Shown here piece by piece: positions 13,098 to 17,140 of a stretch of DNA of 17,140 nt (its first letter is position 1; each line of letters begins with the position of its first letter). The position numbers were made by a program, and so were the translations under genes. This stretch comes from Salpingoeca rosetta (lineage: Eukaryota > Opisthokonta > Choanoflagellata > Craspedida > Salpingoecidae). The stretch covers positions 1,744,979 through 1,762,118 of the forward strand of contig NW_004754929.1 of assembly GCF_000188695.1 (NCBI RefSeq), in the 5' to 3' direction. The notes below the pieces were generated by a model. That model did no database searches, was not told the origin of the DNA, and saw only the letters and a list, made by a program, of their open reading frames with translations.

Positions 13098-14140
13098 TTA
13101 TTTGCGCCCACGCGAACGCCGTGCACGTGTTGTTCGCCGTCGGTTCGACTGCTGTTGTTCCTCCTCCTCCTCCTCCTCCTTCACCTTTGCGTGTTGCCGC
13201 TGCTGTTGGCGGCGCTTGCCCTTCTTACTGCTGCTGTTGCGCGTTGATGCCGAGCTCGGGCCGCGCGATGCTGCACTGTCCTCCTCTGCTTCTTCTTGTT
13301 CCTTGTCGCCATCATCGCCTTCTTCGTCTTCCTCTTCTTCTTCGCTTCCCTCAGCACCATCGCCTTCTTGCCCATCAGCCACGTCCAAGTTGAGCTGCTC
13401 CGCGAGCTCCGCAAAGTCGTGGCCGTATATCTGCAGTGGGTGTTGTGTGCGTGTGAGTATTGTGTGTATTGTGTGCGTGTTGTGTGTGTGTATTGTGTGT
13501 GTATTGTGTATTGTGTGTGTGTATTGTGTGTGTATCGTGTGTATTGTGTGTGAGGTGGCAAAGAGAAAACAGAGTGTCACATGTTGTTGTTGCGTGGGGA
13601 AACGGTTCCGTGAAGCATCACGCATGCGGGGAATAGGAAAGAGCCTGGCAGGCACATCAAAAACATGCAGGGGATGTGCGCGCGCGTGTGTGTGCGAGGA
13701 GAAAAGGGAGGGGGGGGGGTTCTGACATGCATTCGCCGTGTGCATCCGCCGTGTGCATTCGCCGTGTGCATCCGCCGTGTGCATTCGCCGTATGCACCCG
13801 GCACACGCACCCCGACATGTACGCACCTTTGCGAGGAATTGCAGGATCTTGTATTCTGAGAGCTCCACACGCGCCCGCGGCCCCCATCGATAGAAGTAGG
13901 TGACTGGCTCGTTCGGGTTTGCGTTGGGCATTCGCAGCCGCACCAAGTACCTGTTGTGTCGGCAGTTGGTTGGTTGAGTGGTTCGTTGGTTAGTTGGTTG
14001 AAGGCGATGAAGGCGTGTGCCAAAAGCATGGTGGTGGGTGCACCATGACAGGAGCAATAGTAGCGACGACAATCCAGGACGCGTACAGAAACACAAATAA
14101 GTGCAAACAAACAAACACACAAACAAACAAACAAACAAGC

Positions 14141-14216
<76 letters not shown>

Positions 14217-14638
14217 GATGCAACCAACCGCTGTTCGCTGGCAAAGACGGTGTCGATGAGGCGGTCAGCACGCTCGCCGCCAATCCGTGTGGTGTTGCCC
14301 ACGCCAAGCCGTTCCCTAAGGAACTTCCACAACTCGCCTGTGCAATGGATTGGGGGAAGTGGGGAGGGGAGAACCAATTTGTACCGCGTGCGAGTGTGTG
14401 TGAGTGCGTGAGTGTGTGAGTGCGTGTGAGTGCGTGTGAGTGTGCGCGTGGTCTGGAGTGAGCGCGCACATACTGTGCAGGGTTTAGAATCTGCAGTAGA
14501 TGGCACACTGACACACATGATGTTGGCAGACTGTGTGCAGCTGAATACGTCAATCAAGCAGCACATTCAACCGCACAGGCACACGCACGCACGCACACAC
14601 ACACGCACGCACGCACGCACACACACACACACACACAG

Positions 14639-14711
<73 letters not shown>

Positions 14712-16202
14712 CAACTCACTCTGGGAGATTTCGTGCTTGGGCTTGTTGACGTAGATGGTGGCAAGGATGGTCATGAGAAACCCCCACTGCGCCTGCGTGG
14801 ATTCATCCAGCACCAACGCGCACGCGGCGTTGCCCTCGCCAGCTGCGTGTGCACTGGCTGGAACCTTGTCGCTCTGCAGTCTGTTGACCAGGGTAAACAG
14901 GCCTGTGGGCTTCTCCTCTGTGGGTTTCTTCATGCCCATCGACGGCATGGAGTCTGGCTGGTCGGGGAGAGGCAGCGACGTCAGCTTCAGCCCAAACAGC
15001 TGGCGTGCATGCGTATTTTGTTTGTTTGTTTGTTTGTTTGTTTGTTTGTTTGTTTGTTTGTTTGTTTGTTTGTTTGTTTGTTTGTGTGTGTTGTGTGCAT
15101 TGTGTGCATTGTGTGTGTTGTGTGCATTGTGTGTGTGTGTGTGTTGCGTATGAGGTGTTGGGGAGGCAAACAGGCTGTGCACGTCACAGCTCAGGCAGAC
15201 AAATTGACAGAAGTGGCTATGGAGGAGTAGGGCGACGGAGACCGCTAGGAAGAGGAATGCGGACATAACTACACACATATATACATACAGAGGCACAGCC
15301 AAACACACGCACACCAAACATCCACACACATGTACACACTCACACACACACGCACACCAAACATCCACACACATGTACACACTCACACACACTCTCTCTC
15401 TTTCACTCTCTCATACTTGTGACTGACTTCGTTCAAGATGCCTGCGCCCTTGAAGAAGGCCTCCCGGGCCCCGGTGAGACCAAGAAGCTGAAGAACGTCT
15501 GAATAACATAACCGCGGAGTCGCATAACACGGTGGAATCGCATCACAAAGAGTGCAAGTCGTGAGATCACAACCAAGCCGCAAGCCATCACAAATTACGC
15601 AGCACGAAATTAGTACAGCACGCAGCACACACGCGCACACGAACCTGTTCGTTTGACGGCTTTGCCCTGGTAGCAGCAGCGAAACAAGATGGCCCTCGCA
15701 GCGCTTTCAACCTGGGTCGCAAGCGTGCACACATTTGTGTAAGCACGCATCTACACAACACGCGTGCACAGGCACACACACGCGCGCACACCCTCCCACT
15801 CACACACCACACACAAGAGCACACACACACACACTTACTGCGCGTGTCTTCTCGCCCTCGGATAGGCTTATGTAAGCTCTACGTGGCGCTGTGCTCTTGC
15901 TACGCTTGGCTGGCTGGGTCGACGACTCTGCCTGTGACTCTGCTTGCGACGCTGCTTGCGAGGCGATGGACGCCCTGTCAAAACGGTGCACAGTGACAAC
16001 GGGCAAAGCAGGCAAGTGACGTGAAGTCTATATAAATGTGAAACAGAAAAGAAGGTACGTTTCAAGTTCCACACCCACAGCGTTCAATGTGGAGGTCATA
16101 TCACACACACACACACACACACACACATGCACGCAAAAGAGAGAGCACGCACTGCGCCGGCTGTGTCGAAGACGCTGCTGCCGCTCCACGCTTCGCTGCC
16201 AT
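13098..16202 (-). CDS. NSMCE3: NSE3/MAGE subunit of the SMC5/6 complex, 8 exons, 396 aa
   Basis: Minus-strand exons: 16202-16153, 15974-15839, 15711-15645, 15498-15407, 14999-14720, 14337-14229, 13950-13827, 13430-13098. Phases match throughout (397 codons with TAA). The MAGE homology domain starts near residue 63 (VESAARAILF, then GKAVKRTDVLQLLG) and continues with KYERLFGLKL, GFLMTILATIYVNK, ELWKFLRERLG and YFYRWGPRARVE (263-274). The last is the hallmark MAGE WGPRA segment (W267-A271). NSE3 bridges NSE1 and NSE4 in the SMC5/6 kleisin module, binds DNA through its winged helices, and acts in nuclear DNA repair and replication. After the domain comes an acidic stretch (about 308-336), a second Glu run, and a basic Arg-rich C-terminus (about 382-396), all in the last exon. 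Two donors are weak (GTGAAA after exon 4, GTTGGT after exon 6) and were chosen by phase and MAGE alignment. The promoter is shared with the gene at 16279. Confidence 0.92.
13440..13552 (-). repeat. GTGTATT-type repeat in NSE3 intron 7 (CA-rich on the sense strand)
   Basis: Plus-strand units of GTGTATTGTGTGTGT and GTGTGCGT, reading as ACACAATACACAC in the sense of NSE3. They sit within 115 nt of the acceptor that precedes exon 8. Confidence 0.8.
13728..13797 (-). repeat. 13-nt minisatellite with a 26-nt alternating pattern, in NSE3 intron 7
   Basis: Five tandem copies of TGCATTCGCCGTG or TGCATCCGCCGTG begin at 13728, 13741, 13754, 13767 and 13780, followed by a degenerate sixth copy. Position 6 alternates T, C, T, C, T, so the duplication unit was probably 26 nt. 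The frames read here (RRMHTAN on the minus strand, VHPPCAF on the plus strand) are not genes. Confidence 0.9.
14101..14218 (-). repeat. Compound (CAAA)n-(CAA)n-(CA)n-(CG)n repeat in NSE3 intron 6
   Basis: On the plus strand, (AAAC)n at about 14106-14138 is followed by (CAA)n (14141-14173), (CA)n (14174-14202) and (CG)n (14202-14218). In the NSE3 sense direction the order is CG, GT, GTT, GTTT leading away from the donor, an orderly change of unit length. Confidence 0.9.
14387..14456 (-). repeat. GTGAGTGC-type repeat near the acceptor of NSE3 intron 5
   Basis: Plus-strand units of GTGTGAGTGC, reading as GCACTCACAC on the sense strand, in the acceptor half of the intron. Confidence 0.8.
14579..14706 (-). 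repeat. Long (CA)n microsatellite next to the donor of NSE3 intron 5 (GT on the sense strand)
   Basis: CA with ACGC interruptions at 14579-14635, then near-pure CA to 14706. The tract ends 13 nt from the donor base at 14719, so on the sense strand GTGAGTTGCTTTT leads directly into (GT)n. Confidence 0.93.
15016..15084 (-). repeat. (TTTG)17 repeat in NSE3 intron 4 ((CAAA)n on the sense strand)
   Basis: About 17 uninterrupted TTTG units, followed by GTGTGTTGTGTGCATT units to about 15144. The tract lies within 20 nt of the acceptor CAG that precedes exon 5. Confidence 0.93.
16100..16126 (-). repeat. (CA)n repeat in NSE3 intron 1 (GT on the sense strand)
   Basis: About 13 CA units on the plus strand, located about 25 nt inside the intron from the donor at 16152. 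GT polarity on the sense strand matches the other introns. Confidence 0.88.
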
Positions 16203-16278
16203 CGTTGGCTGCTGCTGGTGTGCGTGGCGCCAACTCGTCTGCGCGGAAAATTGGCGTCATCATAAACAGTAGTCCAAT
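16203..16278. promoter_or_regulatory. 76-bp bidirectional promoter between NSE3 and the BORCS7-like gene
   Basis: The two start codons face away from each other and are separated by 76 bp, so both core promoters and both 5' UTRs must fit here unless transcripts start inside the neighbouring gene. The interval contains the palindrome TGGCGCCA (16225-16232) and GCGCGGAAAA (16241-16250), the reverse of TTTTCCGCGC, which fits the E2F/DP site TTTSSCGC. GGCGTCAT (16253-16260) carries a TGACG half-site on the minus strand. No TATA box was seen in the gap. An E2F site would suit an SMC5/6 subunit gene. Factor binding is inference. Confidence 0.6.
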
Positions 16279-16335
16279 ATGACATCGCCTTCCTCGTCAT
16301 TGATGGATGCCAAGCTTGTCTCGCGCATCGTCGCC

Positions 16336-16371
<36 letters not shown>

Positions 16372-16384
16372 TGTGTCTGTGTCT

Positions 16385-16424
<40 letters not shown>

Positions 16425-16935
16425 ATCTGCCTGTCATCTGTGCGTGCGTCGCCAGTGATGTATTTGCCTTCCCTTTGCTTTGTTAACAAACACACACACA
16501 CATTACACTCCCCTCACCCTCCTCACTCACGAACGTCAACAATGCTTGCCCACTGCAGATGTGTCGAGCGTGCACCGGTGTGTGTTGAACCACGAGCCAG
16601 TCATCAGCGCAGAGGCGGCGGGCTTTGTGAGAAACGAGACGGCGCTGGAGGTAGCCTCGCAGCAGATTCAGGAAATGCAACACATGACAAGCACCCTGCA
16701 GCAGCACACCATCTCTGAAATCAAAACAAACGCAACGGCGTCAATACAGAACGCCCTGGACACAGCCACCGCATCGGCCCAAAAGATGAAGCAGCTCTTC
16801 GAGGAGACGCAGGCAGCAAAGGTGTGTGTGTGTGTGTGTGTGTGTGCGTAGGTTGGCTGGATGTCTGGTCGTAGTTTGTGGCTGTGATGGCGTGATTGCC
16901 TTGCTCTCATGCCTGTTCGTGCACACACACACACA

Positions 16936-17031
<96 letters not shown>

Positions 17032-17130
17032 GACGATAGGTCGCTTTATCGCCCCGAAAAAACTGCACGAAACGCAAAACAAGATGTAATAAGAGAAGCT
17101 ATATCGTCAACACAGAGAAGAGAGAAGTAA
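16279..17130 (+). CDS. BORCS7: BORC subunit 7-like coiled-coil protein, 3 exons, 139 aa
   Basis: Exons: 16279-16336, 16559-16821, 17032-17130, with GT-AG introns, matching phases, and 140 codons ending in TAA. The protein is helical and low in Gly/Pro, with hydrophobic heptads from about residue 10 to 110. The segment around DVSSVHRCVLNHEP, then EAAGFVRNETALE, then IQEMQHMTSTLQQH resembles BORCS7 in order, spacing and key residues: the Val-Leu, the Ala/Val-rich helix, and Lys/Gln-Met before a Thr-x-Leu-Gln segment. BORC sits on lysosomes and recruits ARL8 for kinesin-driven positioning. The similarity is remote and was judged by eye; another small coiled-coil subunit of BORC or BLOC-1 type is possible. 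The last exon (DDRSLYRPEK onward, charged) is the least certain part. An AG 8 nt downstream gives another open frame, to a stop at about 17137. The start is the first ATG after the 76-bp shared promoter. Confidence 0.6.
16337..16423 (+). repeat. (GT)n/(CTGT)n repeat at the donor of BORCS7-like intron 1
   Basis: Starts at the splice donor itself. Pure GT to about 16370, then GTCTGT units, then GT again to 16423. A short (CA)n run lies later in the intron (16490-16502). Confidence 0.93.
16822..17029 (+). repeat. (GT)n ... (CA)n-(TC)n repeats making up most of BORCS7-like intron 2
   Basis: (GT)n runs from the donor (16822-16847), about 75 nt of ordinary sequence follow, then (CA)n (16922-16978), which passes directly into (TC)n (16979-17028) and the acceptor TATAG ending at 17031. 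The TC microsatellite occupies the place of the polypyrimidine tract. Confidence 0.93.
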
Positions 17131-17140
17131 GACAATAACA

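Noticed and set aside
12727..13725. Plus-strand 332-codon frame with Ser and Cys runs
   Set aside because: It is antisense to the NSE3 acidic tail and intron repeats. The Ser runs are the complement of Glu/Gln codons.
13728..13797. CRISPR-like direct repeats
   Set aside because: The copies are directly tandem without spacers and lie in a eukaryotic intron.
13657..13887. Repeat-bearing frames reading RRMHTANAHGG
   Set aside because: Produced by the 13-nt minisatellite within NSE3 intron 7.

Overview
This is nuclear DNA of a eukaryotic microbe. All but one of the recognisable genes are split by many short GT-AG introns, and translation only stays open when these introns are removed. The gene set includes NSE3/MAGE of SMC5/6, a probable BORC subunit, bZIP transcription-factor domains and polyglutamine tracts. 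Together with dense gene packing and GC-rich exons, this fits a unicellular holozoan such as a choanoflagellate. That taxonomic placement is inference and rests on gene style only.

Layout from left to right. (1) 364-4421 (+): a 13-exon, 424-residue Gfo/Idh/MocA-family NAD(P)-dependent oxidoreductase. (2) 4552-4893 (+): an intronless acylphosphatase whose ATG lies only 130 bp after the oxidoreductase stop. (3) 4894-6645: a tail-to-tail interval with no gene I can support. (4) 6646-10501 (-): a 5-exon, 920-residue polyQ transcription factor that appears to carry two separate bZIP basic regions and an acidic tail. (5) 10502-13097: about 2.6 kb of upstream or intergenic DNA that probably holds 5'-UTR exons and an intron of the bZIP gene. 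(6) 13098-16202 (-): the 8-exon, 396-residue NSE3/MAGE subunit of SMC5/6. (7) 16279-17130 (+): a 3-exon, 139-residue coiled-coil protein resembling BORC subunit 7. Its ATG is 76 bp from the NSE3 ATG, in head-to-head orientation.

The genes look like an ordinary eukaryotic neighbourhood, not a pathway cluster. The DNA around them is less ordinary. Nearly every intron is filled with GT/CA dinucleotide repeats in a fixed polarity relative to transcription: GT on the sense strand next to the donor, CA (and sometimes CT) towards the acceptor. This holds for genes on both strands. Nearly all other long reading frames in the window are readings through these repeats (Thr-His, Cys-Val, Ser-Leu and similar).

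The two observations most worth following are the predicted double-bZIP protein and the strand-polarised repeat architecture of the introns. All exon models here were built by eye from splice consensus, phase and protein-family fit. They have not been checked against transcripts.
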